Assembly: GCA_024234075.1 (NCBI GenBank)
Contig: JACKOV010000002.1
Span: 558,001 to 622,000 of the forward strand
Reading direction: 5' to 3'
DNA: 64,000 bases
Source of the DNA: Nevskiaceae bacterium
GTDB lineage: Bacteria > Pseudomonadota > Gammaproteobacteria > Steroidobacterales > Steroidobacteraceae
Numbering within the stretch: the stretch's first letter is position 1; each line of letters opens with the position of its first letter. The notes under the pieces are model-generated. The model made no database searches. It saw nothing but the letters and a program-made list of their open reading frames with translations, and was not told where the DNA came from. A program made the translations under genes and the position numbers. Below are positions 26,638 to 34,824 of the stretch, piece by piece.

Positions 26638-28488
26638 ATGTCCGACACGATGAAAATGCAGCGCCTCGCGGCGCATCCGCTCGCCGGTACCACGATGACG
26701 GGCGCGCAGATGATCGTCCAGGTCCTGGCGGACGAGGGCACGACCGCGATTTTCGGCTATTCCGGCGGGGCCATCCTGCCGACCTACGACGCGGTATTCC
26801 TCTACAACCAGGCACAGGGCGAGTCCGGCGATCGGCCGATGCCGTTGATCGTGCCGGCGAACGAGCAGGGCGCGGGTTTCATGGCAGCCGGCTATGCGCG
26901 GGCCAGCGGTCGGGTCGGCGTTTGTCTCGTGACTTCCGGCCCCGGTGCGACCAACACGGTCACGCCGGTGCGCGACTGCATGGCCGATTCGGTGCCCATG
27001 ATCGTGATCTGCGGCCAGGTGCCGACCGGCATGATCGGCACCGATGCGTTCCAGGAGGCGCCGGTGGCCGCGCTGATGGGCTCGGTGGCCAAGCACGTCT
27101 TCCTGGTAACCGATCCGCAGCAGCTCGAGGCCACGGTGCGCACCGCGTTCGAGATCGCGCGTACCGGACGGCCCGGTCCGGTGGTGATCGACGTGCCGAA
27201 AGACGTGCAGAACTGGAGCGGCACGTTCAAGGGCGACGGCGTGCTGCCGATCCCCGGCTATCGCAAGCGGCTGTTCGCCGCCACGCATGCCGCGGTCGAG
27301 GATGACGAGGCGGCGGCATTTTTCGACATGCTGTGCGAGGCGCGGCGGCCGCTGATCTACGCCGGCGGCGGCGTGGTCAACTCCGGCGCCGCCACCGCAC
27401 TGACCGAGTTCGCCAGCGAGTTCGGCATCCCGGTGGTCACCACGCTGATGGGCATCGGCGCGATCGACACGACCCACCGGCTGGCGATGCGCATGCTCGG
27501 CATGCATGGCACGGCCTTCGCCAACTATGCCGTCGAGGATTGCGACTTCCTGCTGGCGGTCGGTGCGCGGTTCGACGACCGGGTCGCCGGCGTGCCGGAG
27601 AAGTTCGCGAAGAATGCGCGGCGTATCGCCCATATCGACATCGATCGCGCCGAGATCAACAAGGTCAAGCGCGTGCAGTGGAATCACGTCGGCCAGATCG
27701 GCGATGCGCTGAAAACACTGCTGGCTTTCGGCCGGCGCGAAGGTTTCCGCCCCGACCTGTCCGCCTGGCACGCCGAACTCGACGAGCTGCGGCGGACCTA
27801 TGCGATGAACTACGACCGCGCCAGCGAGGCGATCCAGCCTTACTACGTGATCGAGGAGATCAACCGGCTGACGCGCGGCGAGGCGATCATCGCCACCGGC
27901 GTCGGCCAGCACCAGATGTGGGCCGCGCAGTACTGCGATTTCAAGCGGCCGAGGCTCTGGCTGACTTCCGGCTCGATGGGCACGATGGGTTTCGGCCTGC
28001 CGGCGGCGATCGGCGCGCAGGTCGCGAATCCCGATGCGCTGGTGATCGACATCGACGGCGATGCCTCGATCCGCATGAACGTCGGCGAACTCGAAACCGT
28101 GACCACCTACAACCTGCCGGTCAAGGTCGTGGTGCTGAACAACTACGGCGACGGCATGGTCAAGCAGTGGCAGAAGCTGTTCTTCAAGGGCAGGCTGTCG
28201 GCCAGCGACAAATCGCTCCACAAGAAGGACTTCGTCAAGGCGGCCCAGGCCGACGGCTTTCCGTATGCCGTGCGGCTGCTCGACAAGGCCGATGTGCCGC
28301 GCGTCGTCGAGGAATTCATCCGTTTCCCCGGTCCGGCGTTTCTCGAGGTCATCATCGACCGCGATGCCGGCGTCTACCCGATGGTCGGCCCCGGCCAAGC
28401 CTACGACGATATGATCACCGGCGAGTTCATCGCCTCGCGCAACCGCGGCAGCGAGCCGAAAACGCCGGGTCCGTCGGAAATGTTCTGA
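26638..28488 (+). CDS. ilvB: Acetolactate synthase large (catalytic) subunit
   Basis: This ThDP/FAD enzyme condenses pyruvate with pyruvate or 2-ketobutyrate. The 616-residue protein has the N-terminal GYSGGAILPTYD segment, the catalytic Glu region ANEQGAGFMAAGYARASG (E76), LVTSGPGATNTVTPVRD, the FAD/middle domain GVGARFDDR-like motif (LAVGARFDDRVAG), and the ThDP-Mg motif DGDASIRMN with LNNYGDGMVKQWQ. The usual HEQ triplet is NEQ here and the usual YPGG is YSGG, so this is a somewhat divergent biosynthetic form. ATG 26638 is the first sensible start. It is divergent from ilvH. Confidence 0.95.
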   Translation: MSDTMKMQRLAAHPLAGTTMTGAQMIVQVLADEGTTAIFGYSGGAILPTYDAVFLYNQAQGESGDRPMPLIVPANEQGAGFMAAGYARASGRVGVCLVTSGPGATNTVTPVRDCMADSVPMIVICGQVPTGMIGTDAFQEAPVAALMGSVAKHVFLVTDPQQLEATVRTAFEIARTGRPGPVVIDVPKDVQNWSGTFKGDGVLPIPGYRKRLFAATHAAVEDDEAAAFFDMLCEARRPLIYAGGGVVNSGAATALTEFASEFGIPVVTTLMGIGAIDTTHRLAMRMLGMHGTAFANYAVEDCDFLLAVGARFDDRVAGVPEKFAKNARRIAHIDIDRAEINKVKRVQWNHVGQIGDALKTLLAFGRREGFRPDLSAWHAELDELRRTYAMNYDRASEAIQPYYVIEEINRLTRGEAIIATGVGQHQMWAAQYCDFKRPRLWLTSGSMGTMGFGLPAAIGAQVANPDALVIDIDGDASIRMNVGELETVTTYNLPVKVVVLNNYGDGMVKQWQKLFFKGRLSASDKSLHKKDFVKAAQADGFPYAVRLLDKADVPRVVEEFIRFPGPAFLEVIIDRDAGVYPMVGPGQAYDDMITGEFIASRNRGSEPKTPGPSEMF

Positions 28489-28522
28489 CGCGACGCTGCG
28501 CGGGCACCGCCGAGACGCTGTT

Positions 28523-29074
28523 TCAACGGATCCGGGGGCCGCTGCTGCGCCGGCCGAGCATGCGCAGCAGGGTGTTGTCGCGCACCACGTAATGGTGGAA
28601 CAGCCCGGCCACGGCGTGCAGGCCGATCAGCCAGTAGCCTATCGTGCCGACGGTTTCGTGGACGTCCTTGACCCGGGTGGCGAGGGCTTTGTTCACGCCG
28701 GTCAGCGGTGGCAGCGTCAGGCCGAAGAACGGCACCGGTTCGCCCTTGGCGCTGAGCAGCACCCAGCCGGCCAGCGGCATGCCGATCATCAGCAGGTAGA
28801 GCAGGGCGTGTGTGGCATGCGCGAGGCCGGTCTGCCAGGCCGGCGGTCGCGGCACGATCGGCGGTGTGCTGCCGGCGAGGCGTGCGCCGAGGCGTACCAG
28901 AACCAGCGCCAGCACGCTGAGGCCGAGCATGTAGTGCCAGACCTTGATGAGCTCGCGCGGGTCGCTGCCGCGCGGCCAGAGTACCCGTAGCTCGATGCAG
29001 GCATAGACCGCGGCGATCAGCGCCAGCATCAGCCAGTGCAGTGCGATGGTGAGGGTTCCGTATCGGTCGCGCAT
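28523..29074 (-). CDS. Cytochrome b561 family protein
   Basis: This is a 183-residue, four-helix di-haem b membrane protein that moves electrons between quinol and periplasmic or haem partners. Conserved histidines appear in TLTIALHWLM (H13), KVWHYMLGLS (H47), VKDVHETVG and GLHAVAGLFHHY. The start at 29074 has AGGAGG correctly placed. It is convergent with ilvB and lies near the respiratory operon, but its own function (for example superoxide oxidase or electron shuttle) is not shown by sequence. Confidence 0.9.
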   Translation of the reverse strand: MRDRYGTLTIALHWLMLALIAAVYACIELRVLWPRGSDPRELIKVWHYMLGLSVLALVLVRLGARLAGSTPPIVPRPPAWQTGLAHATHALLYLLMIGMPLAGWVLLSAKGEPVPFFGLTLPPLTGVNKALATRVKDVHETVGTIGYWLIGLHAVAGLFHHYVVRDNTLLRMLGRRSSGPRIR

Positions 29075-29227
29075 TGCGCCTCCTCGAGCGATAGCTGGCC
29101 TGCAGGCGCCGGCAGACGGGTGCGGCACGGGATTTGCCGTTGCCGCAGTCTATACCTTGTCTCTGCCGGTGGAGGGCTGCAAGTGCGGCCCCGACGGCGG
29201 CGGGTCTCCGGGGCGGTCGCCGCGGGC

Positions 29228-30208
29228 TCAGGGCTTGCGTCTGGGCGGCTGCGGCTGCTGGGTCCGCGCGTAGTTCTCGAGGCTCGAGAGGCTCGGATCG
29301 ACCCATTTGTCGGGGGCGGTCAGGTACAGCGGCCAGCGCTCCTCGACGCGCCTGAGCACGTTCGCCGGTGCCATGTCCGGCGTCTTGATCGAGCTGAACT
29401 TGCCCATGTAGTAGATGTGGCCGGGTGCGCCGTCCATCAGCATCCACGGCAGCCAGGGCGTCAGGCGCGCCCAGACGCCGCTGTGCGGCAAGTGGGTCAG
29501 CTCGGGGTTCTCCACGTCTTCACGACGCATGAAGTAGCGGAACATTTCGGAGACCTGGTTCATCGGTCCCGAGGATTCGCGTGGCCATCTGGCCGGGTCG
29601 AGCGCGCTCTTGTAATAGAGGTGGATGTCCGAATCGTGCGAGACGATGTCGCCGAGCAGGTCCCATTTCAGCAGCAGCGGGCGTTTCGGCGGCTTGTCGG
29701 TATTCAGGCCGCCGTAGCTCGGCGGGTCGGGGAAGTACTCGCTGATCACGTAGTTGAACGGGTCGTTGGCGACGTCGACGACCTTGACGCGCTCGCCGGT
29801 CAGCACGTTGTCCCACTCGTCCATCAGCTCGCCGGTTTTCAGGTCCCGGTAGAAGATCAGCTCGCGGCACAGGCGCTGGTAGCTGCCGTCCGGTTGCTTG
29901 AGGACGCGTATCCCGGAGAACACCTCGAAACCGAACAACGGCTTGATGGCCTCGTCGCTGCGCACCGCATGCACGATGCCGGTGGCATAGCCATGGACGA
30001 ATTTGCCGGGGGCCGTGTCACCTTCGAGGCGGGCGCGTGTTTCACGGTTCCAGATCGGGTCGTTGAACGCCAGCGGGATTTTCCGGCCGCTGCCGCTCCC
30101 TGCTGTGGTGGTGGCGGCCTGTGCAGCGCCGGTGGCGGCGGCGAGACCGAGTGCGGCACCGCCTTGCAGCGCATGCCGACGGGAGAGACGGGCGGTTGGA
30201 CCATTCAT
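29228..30208 (-). CDS. Tat-exported DUF1838 family protein
   Basis: This is a 326-residue protein with a twin-arginine leader (LSRRHALQGGAALGLAAATG) followed by the DUF1838 region: NDPIWNRETRARLEGDTAPGK, then YATGIVHAVRSDEAIKPLFGFE, and DGAPGHIYYMGKFSS. The family has no assigned function; Tat export suggests a cofactor or folded state before secretion. It stands between cytochrome b561 and the DUF420 gene, all on the minus strand. The start at 30208 gives MNGPTARLSRRHALQ; longer in-frame extensions have no signal character. Confidence 0.8.
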   Translation of the reverse strand: MNGPTARLSRRHALQGGAALGLAAATGAAQAATTTAGSGSGRKIPLAFNDPIWNRETRARLEGDTAPGKFVHGYATGIVHAVRSDEAIKPLFGFEVFSGIRVLKQPDGSYQRLCRELIFYRDLKTGELMDEWDNVLTGERVKVVDVANDPFNYVISEYFPDPPSYGGLNTDKPPKRPLLLKWDLLGDIVSHDSDIHLYYKSALDPARWPRESSGPMNQVSEMFRYFMRREDVENPELTHLPHSGVWARLTPWLPWMLMDGAPGHIYYMGKFSSIKTPDMAPANVLRRVEERWPLYLTAPDKWVDPSLSSLENYARTQQPQPPRRKP

Positions 30209-30362
30209 GTCGGTGGGCTTCCCCGGGTCGGTGGAGGACGACGTCACGAGTCTGCCATCGCCACGGTGCCGCAATGCTCCGGCGGCGGCGATCGGCCGCC
30301 GCGCGGCCACACGGAACGATTGCCCCGCCCGACGGCGGGCGGCAGGCGGGATCACCCCGGCC

Positions 30363-30785
30363 TCAGAGGTAGATCCGGTAGAGCATCAGATAGACCAGAA
30401 CCCCGCTGGCCGACACGTACATCCAGACTGGCCATGTCCAGCGCGCCCAGCGCCGGTGTCGGGCGTCCTCGCGGCGCAGGCCGCGCCAGACCGTGGCAAG
30501 CACCAACGGGATCGCCACCGCCGCCAGCACGACGTGGCTGATCAGCAGGGCGTAGTAGATCGGCCGAACCATCCCCTGGCCGCGGAACTGGAAGATCGGC
30601 GCGGACAGGTGATACGCGATGTAGCTGATCAGGAAAAGTACGGATACACCGACAGCCCCGAGCATGGCGAGCCGGTGTGCGGCGATGTGCCGCCGCGCGA
30701 TCTGGATGCGGCCGATCACCAGCAGGACGCTGGCTGCGGCATTCAGCGAAGCATTGATGTGCGGCAGCTGCGAAACGATGTCCAT
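30363..30785 (-). CDS. DUF420 family membrane protein
   Basis: This is a 140-residue protein with four hydrophobic segments and the DUF420 pattern MDIVSQLPHINASLNAAASVLL, AYHLSAPIFQF and YALLISHVVLAAVAIPLVL, with conserved His residues. DUF420 proteins occur in cytochrome-oxidase and SCO gene clusters and are thought to help assembly or copper handling; the function is unproven. It is divergent from the haem-copper operon, sharing the upstream region with the FNR/Dnr box, so the two may be co-regulated. Confidence 0.85.
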   Translation of the reverse strand: MDIVSQLPHINASLNAAASVLLVIGRIQIARRHIAAHRLAMLGAVGVSVLFLISYIAYHLSAPIFQFRGQGMVRPIYYALLISHVVLAAVAIPLVLATVWRGLRREDARHRRWARWTWPVWMYVSASGVLVYLMLYRIYL

Positions 30786-30860
30786 AACTTTGCATTGCAC
30801 CACAAAGGCGGTACAGCGGGAGTCCCGGATACGGGATAACCCAGATAGGGCATTCGGCGC

Positions 30861-30901
30861 TTGATCAAGATCAAGGACGGGTCGCGATCGTTCGTGACAA
30901 T
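30861..30901 (+). promoter_or_regulatory. Perfect FNR/Dnr box with a class II promoter for the haem-copper operon
   Basis: TTGATCAAGATCAA at 30861-30874 is an exact TTGAT-N4-ATCAA site. GACAAT at 30896-30901 is a plausible -10 element whose centre is 31 bases downstream of the box centre, the geometry expected when FNR-type proteins activate from about -41.5. Transcription would start near 30909, before the small gene at 30964. The site is also upstream of the divergent DUF420 gene. Confidence 0.8.
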
Positions 30902-30963
30902 AGTTGCTCGGACAATGAACGACGATATTCCGTGGTAACCGGTACAGGAAATCGGGGTGTTTC

Positions 30964-31122
30964 ATGAGCGACGAGCAAGACGACCAGGGCAAGGTGCCGC
31001 TGATACAGCGCCTGCTCGACAATCCGTTTCTGCTGCTTTTCCTGGGCGTGCTGATTCCTATGGTGGTCTACACGCTGTGGGGAGTCATCGACATCCTCAC
31101 CATTCCCGCCGCTGCGAAATGA
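30964..31122 (+). CDS. Small single-TM protein at the head of the haem-copper operon
   Basis: This is a 52-residue protein: an acidic start (MSDEQDDQGK), an amphipathic VPLIQRLLDN stretch, then one membrane helix (PFLLLFLGVLIPMVVYTLWG) and a short tail ending TIPAAAK. It is too short for routine gene calling but fits well: it follows the FNR box and lies 49 bases before the CuA-subunit gene. Small single-helix subunits are common in haem-copper oxidases, so an accessory subunit is a reasonable inference. I recognise no named family. Confidence 0.7.
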   Translation: MSDEQDDQGKVPLIQRLLDNPFLLLFLGVLIPMVVYTLWGVIDILTIPAAAK

Positions 31123-31171
31123 TCACGCGTAGCGCCCGACTTCAACAACCGACCGAATCCGGGAAAGCCTT

Positions 31172-31711
31172 ATGAGCGCAATACTGCCGCCGGCCGAACG
31201 ATTGTGGTGGAAGCACCCGCTGGATCGGGTCGAGGGCACGTGGATCGCCATCGCCTTCGTCTGGTGCATGATCCTGTTCTTCATGATGGTGTTCTGGCAC
31301 GTCTACGGAAACCAGAACCTGTCCACCGAGACCTATAGCACCACTCCCGAGGACTTCCGGATCAAGGCCGAGGCCTGGGCCGAGAAGTACACGGTGCGGA
31401 TCGACGAAACCACCGGCCAGCCCGTGGTGGCACCGCCCGACGGCGGCGACGCCTACCTGATCACCCGCCTGTGGAGCTTCTGGCCCACGCTCGAGTTGGA
31501 GAAGGGCAAGACCTACCGCCTGCATCTGTCCTCGCTCGACTACAACCACGGGCTCTCGCTGCAGCCCGTCAACATCAACATCCAGGTCGTTCCCGGCTAC
31601 GAGCACGTGGTGACGGTGACACCGAACCAGAGCGGGACCTACGGCCTGGTTTGCAACGAATTCTGTGGTATCGGCCATCACATGATGGTCGGGCGCCTCT
31701 ACGTGAAGTGA
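31172..31711 (+). CDS. CuA-containing haem-copper oxidase/NO reductase subunit II (NorS-like)
   Basis: This 179-residue subunit accepts electrons from cytochrome c at a binuclear CuA centre in the periplasm. One membrane helix (about residues 24-43, AIAFVWCMILFFMMVF) anchors a cupredoxin domain. The CuA ligands are all visible: H126 in DYNHGLSLQP, and C161, C165, H169 and M172 in CNEFCGIGHHMM. The single-helix form is like B-type (ba3) subunit II. Gene order subunit II - subunit I - SCO matches norS-norY-senC of ammonia oxidisers, so a nitric oxide reductase is the likely role; an oxygen reductase is the alternative. Confidence 0.92.
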   Translation: MSAILPPAERLWWKHPLDRVEGTWIAIAFVWCMILFFMMVFWHVYGNQNLSTETYSTTPEDFRIKAEAWAEKYTVRIDETTGQPVVAPPDGGDAYLITRLWSFWPTLELEKGKTYRLHLSSLDYNHGLSLQPVNINIQVVPGYEHVVTVTPNQSGTYGLVCNEFCGIGHHMMVGRLYVK

Positions 31712-31725
31712 GGGAGATCGCGACG

Positions 31726-33426
31726 ATGTCAATCGCAACCACTTACCGTACCTGCCCTCGCTCCGGTCTGCAGTTCGAGGCGAACGCCGAGAAACTGATG
31801 ATCGCCAATGCGGTCGCTGCGGTAGTGTTCCTGCTGATCGGGGGGGTGCTGGCGCTGGGCGTCGCGCTGACGCGCTGGCCGGCCGTGCACTGGCTGCAGG
31901 CGGACACCTTCTACCAGGTGCTTACCGCGCACGGCATCGACATGCTGATCTTCTGGATCATCTTCTTTGAGGTCGCCATCCTCTATTTCTGTTCCTCGAC
32001 CTTGCTGCGCTGCCGGATCGCGACGCCCAAGATAGCCTGGCTCGCCTACTGGCTGATGCTCGTCGGCGCCATCATCAACAACTACGCCGTCTACAAGGGC
32101 GGTTCCAGCGTGATGATGACCTCGTACGTGCCGATGATGGCCGAGCAATCGTTCTATCTGGGCCTGATCCTGTTCGCAGTCGGAGCGCTGATCGCCTGTT
32201 TCGTGTTCTTCGGAACCCTGGTGGTCGCCAAACGCGACAAGACCTACGAGGGCTCGGTGCCGCTGGTGACGTTCGGCGCGATCACGGCGGCCATCATCGC
32301 CGTGTTCACGATCGCTTCCGGGGCGATCATCCTGATCCCGACCTGGCTGTTGTCGCTCGGCGTCGTCGATTCGGTCGATCCGCTGATCTACCGGATGATC
32401 TGGTGGGCGTTCGGCCACTCTTCGCAGCAGATCAACGTGGCCGCGCACGTCTCCGTCTGGTATCTGGTGGCGGCGATCGTGTTCGGCGCCAAGCCGATGT
32501 CCGAGCGGGTCAGTCGCGGGGCGTTCCTGCTCTACATCCTGTTCCTGCAGCTGGCGAGTGCCCACCACTTGCTGGCGGATCCGGGCCTGTCCACCAACTG
32601 GAAAGTCGTCAACACCAGCTACTTCATGTACTTCGCGGTGCTGGCTTCGATGGTCCACGGCCTGACGGTGCCGGGCGCCATGGAAGTGGCGCAGCGCCAG
32701 AAGGGCTACACTCGCGGGCTGTACGAATGGCTGCGACGCGCACCCTGGGGCAATCCCACGTTCTCCGGCGTGTTCATCGCGATCATCGGCTTCGGCTTCC
32801 TCGGCGGTATCTCCGGCGTGATGATGGGCACCGAGCAGCTCAACATGATCATCCACAACACGATCTACGTGCCGGGGCATTTCCACGCCACGGTGGTTGT
32901 GGGTACGACGCTCACGTTCATGGCGCTGACCTATTACCTGATCCCGACGCTGTTCAAGCGCGAGGTGATCAACCCGGGCCTGGCGCGGCTGCAACCCTAT
33001 CTGTTCGGGTTCTCGATGTACTTCTTCTGCCTCGTCATGATGGGCGCGGGCACGCTGGGCGTCTCGCGGCGGCATTGGGATATGGCCTTCGCGGGCATGC
33101 CGTCGGCCTATGAATGGCCGGGTGCCGCCTATCTGATGATGGGCCTGGTCGGCATTTCCGCGGTCGCCGCGATCGTGGGCGGAGCCATCTACGTCTACGT
33201 GACCGTCGGCTCGCTGCTCTGGGGCAAACGGGTCGAAGGCGGCGCCGCGAGCGCCTCCCGCGAGCCGACGCCGCTCATGGCGCCGGCCGTGGCGGCGCAG
33301 GGCTACGGTTCCCAGGGCTTTGCGGCCCCGGGCACCTTCCTGCTGGCCATGGTCTTCCTGGTGGCTTTCATCCTGTACTACTTCGTGAACTGGAAGTATC
33401 TGTCAACGGTATGGGGCTTGAGCTGA
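31726..33426 (+). CDS. Haem-copper reductase subunit I (NorY-like, probable NO reductase)
   Basis: This is a 566-residue catalytic subunit with about 12-13 membrane helices. All six canonical His are present: H69 (low-spin haem), H231 (CuB), H280-H281 (CuB), and H385 and H387 in VPGHFHATV (high- and low-spin haem). The motif after the first CuB His is GHSSQQ: the cross-linked Tyr found four residues on in A- and B-type oxygen reductases is Gln (Q235). Loss of this Tyr is characteristic of NO-reducing members of the superfamily. AGGGAG precedes ATG 31726. The 3' end overlaps the SCO gene by 16 bases. The assignment as haem-copper subunit I is firm; NO as substrate is inference. Confidence 0.9.
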   Translation: MSIATTYRTCPRSGLQFEANAEKLMIANAVAAVVFLLIGGVLALGVALTRWPAVHWLQADTFYQVLTAHGIDMLIFWIIFFEVAILYFCSSTLLRCRIATPKIAWLAYWLMLVGAIINNYAVYKGGSSVMMTSYVPMMAEQSFYLGLILFAVGALIACFVFFGTLVVAKRDKTYEGSVPLVTFGAITAAIIAVFTIASGAIILIPTWLLSLGVVDSVDPLIYRMIWWAFGHSSQQINVAAHVSVWYLVAAIVFGAKPMSERVSRGAFLLYILFLQLASAHHLLADPGLSTNWKVVNTSYFMYFAVLASMVHGLTVPGAMEVAQRQKGYTRGLYEWLRRAPWGNPTFSGVFIAIIGFGFLGGISGVMMGTEQLNMIIHNTIYVPGHFHATVVVGTTLTFMALTYYLIPTLFKREVINPGLARLQPYLFGFSMYFFCLVMMGAGTLGVSRRHWDMAFAGMPSAYEWPGAAYLMMGLVGISAVAAIVGGAIYVYVTVGSLLWGKRVEGGAASASREPTPLMAPAVAAQGYGSQGFAAPGTFLLAMVFLVAFILYYFVNWKYLSTVWGLS

Positions 33427-34277
33427 TCCAGGCCGAGGGAAGACAGTGGCGCGGTGTGCTGATCGTGGCTGCCGCGCTGCTGTCGCCGGCGGCACTGTGC
33501 GCCGAGACCGGTTCCGGAGGGATTTACAGCCGCCAGGGGCTGGCTGCGCAGAGCGCGCTGGAGGCTAGCCGTTCTGCCGTCGGCCGGGTTCCGGGAGACT
33601 TCCCGATGCGCGACCGGCGCTCGCGGGAGGTGCGGCTGTCGGACTACCGCGGCAAGCCGCTGCTGGTGAACTTCGTTTATACCGGCTGCTTCGAGGTTTG
33701 CCCGAGCAGCACCGTGGTGCTGCGCAATGCCGTGGATGCCATGCGCGACCGCTTCGGCAGCGACCAGTTCCAGGTGGTCACCATCGGCTTCGACCAGCCG
33801 ACCGACTCGCCGGCGGCGCTTCGGTCCTATGCCGCCCAACGACGCATCCGGGACCCGAACTGGGAGTTCCTGAGCCCGCGCCGCGAGGATGTCGAGGCGC
33901 TGGCGCGTGATTTCGGCTTCAGCTACGTGGCGACATCGGGCGGTTTCGATCACACGCTGCAGGTCAGCATCCTCGATGCCGAGGGGCGGATCAGGCGGCA
34001 AGTGCTCGGGGATACCTTTTCCGCGGAGTCTCTCGGCGAGCCGCTGCGGCGCCTGATCGCCGGACGCATGCTGCAGGATTCTTCGGGAATCAGCGATCTG
34101 CTCGATCGGGTGCGGATCCTGTGCTCGGTCTACGATCCGATCACCGGCAAGTACCGGGTGAGCTATGCGCTCTACCTCGAGATTGCCGGTGGTCTGACCT
34201 TCATCGCCGCCGTGCTGTGGTTCGCGATCGGCGAATGGCGCAGCGCGCGGGCTTTGCGGCGTCTGGCGCCGCACTGA
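33411..34277 (+). CDS. SCO1/SenC copper-assembly protein with C-terminal membrane anchor
   Basis: SCO proteins deliver copper to, or reduce, the CuA site of subunit II. This 288-residue form has a signal sequence (VLIVAAALLSPAALC), the copper-binding CFEVC pair (C93, C97) and the distal His (H181 in FDHTLQ). Unusually, a further segment follows: LCSVYDPITGKYRVSYALYLE, then a membrane helix (GGLTFIAAVLWFAIG). This second part is seen in SenC-like proteins of cbb3/NOR-type clusters. The start overlaps the end of subunit I by 16 bases. A second, ordinary SCO is encoded at 48576. Confidence 0.93.
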   Translation: MGLELIQAEGRQWRGVLIVAAALLSPAALCAETGSGGIYSRQGLAAQSALEASRSAVGRVPGDFPMRDRRSREVRLSDYRGKPLLVNFVYTGCFEVCPSSTVVLRNAVDAMRDRFGSDQFQVVTIGFDQPTDSPAALRSYAAQRRIRDPNWEFLSPRREDVEALARDFGFSYVATSGGFDHTLQVSILDAEGRIRRQVLGDTFSAESLGEPLRRLIAGRMLQDSSGISDLLDRVRILCSVYDPITGKYRVSYALYLEIAGGLTFIAAVLWFAIGEWRSARALRRLAPH

Positions 34278-34287
34278 TGGTCGTCTC

Positions 34288-34824
34288 ATGACCACTACCA
34301 CCACTGCTCCGCTGCGCAGCAAGCTGGATGCCACGTCCGTGATCGGCCAGGTGGTGCTATATGCCGCGCTGGCCGCGGTCCTCGTCGTGTTCGCCAACGG
34401 GCCGGTGTATCGCCAGCTCGGACCCGATCAGGCGCTGATCAAGCTGAGCATCGTCCACGAGCCGCAGCGGGTGCAGGCCTGCGTCGAACGGACGCCGGAG
34501 GAGCTGGCGAAGTTGCCGCCGAACATGCGCGCAACGATCGACTGCCCGCGGGAGCGCGCACCGCTGGTGGTCGAAGTCGACGTGGACGGACAACAGGTGC
34601 TGCGCCAGGAGGCGCTGCCTTCGGGGCTAGCGCGCGATGGCCGTGCGACGCTGTATCACCGGCTGGTGACGACCGCGGGCCCGCACGACATCGCCGTGCG
34701 GCTGCGTGACGAGGTTGGCACCGAGGGCTTCAGCGTCCATGGCTCGACCTCCCTGGATCTGCGGCCGGCGCAGAATCTGATCATCGATTTCGATTCCGCG
34801 CGCCGCGTGATCACGTTCCGATGA
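34288..34824 (+). CDS. Single-TM periplasmic protein of unknown function in the haem-copper operon
   Basis: This 178-residue protein has one membrane helix near the N-terminus (VVLYAALAAVLVVFANG) and a periplasmic beta-rich domain with two cysteines (C65 and C86) that could form a disulfide. A hydrophobic-polar alternation (PLVVEVDVDGQQVL, HDIAVRLRDEVG, NLIIDFDS) suggests an Ig-like fold. I recognise no family. Position after senC is the same as that of the uncharacterised orf1 in the norSY-senC-orf1 cluster; whether they are homologous is untested. It overlaps the next gene by four bases (ATGA). Confidence 0.75.
   Translation: MTTTTTAPLRSKLDATSVIGQVVLYAALAAVLVVFANGPVYRQLGPDQALIKLSIVHEPQRVQACVERTPEELAKLPPNMRATIDCPRERAPLVVEVDVDGQQVLRQEALPSGLARDGRATLYHRLVTTAGPHDIAVRLRDEVGTEGFSVHGSTSLDLRPAQNLIIDFDSARRVITFR

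Noticed and set aside
26461..28398. Very long minus-strand frame extending ilvH across the whole ilvB gene
   Set aside because: It is the antisense shadow of ilvB in GC-rich DNA. The real ilvH starts at the ACT-domain Met at 26460.
28488..30785. Whether cytochrome b561, DUF1838 and DUF420 genes form one operon with the haem-copper genes
   Set aside because: They are on the opposite strand, with gaps of about 150 bases between them; only the DUF420 gene shares the FNR-box region.
31729..33075. Minus-strand frame opposite the subunit I gene
   Set aside because: Composition is the Arg/Gln/His-rich shadow pattern, while the plus strand encodes all six haem-copper histidines.
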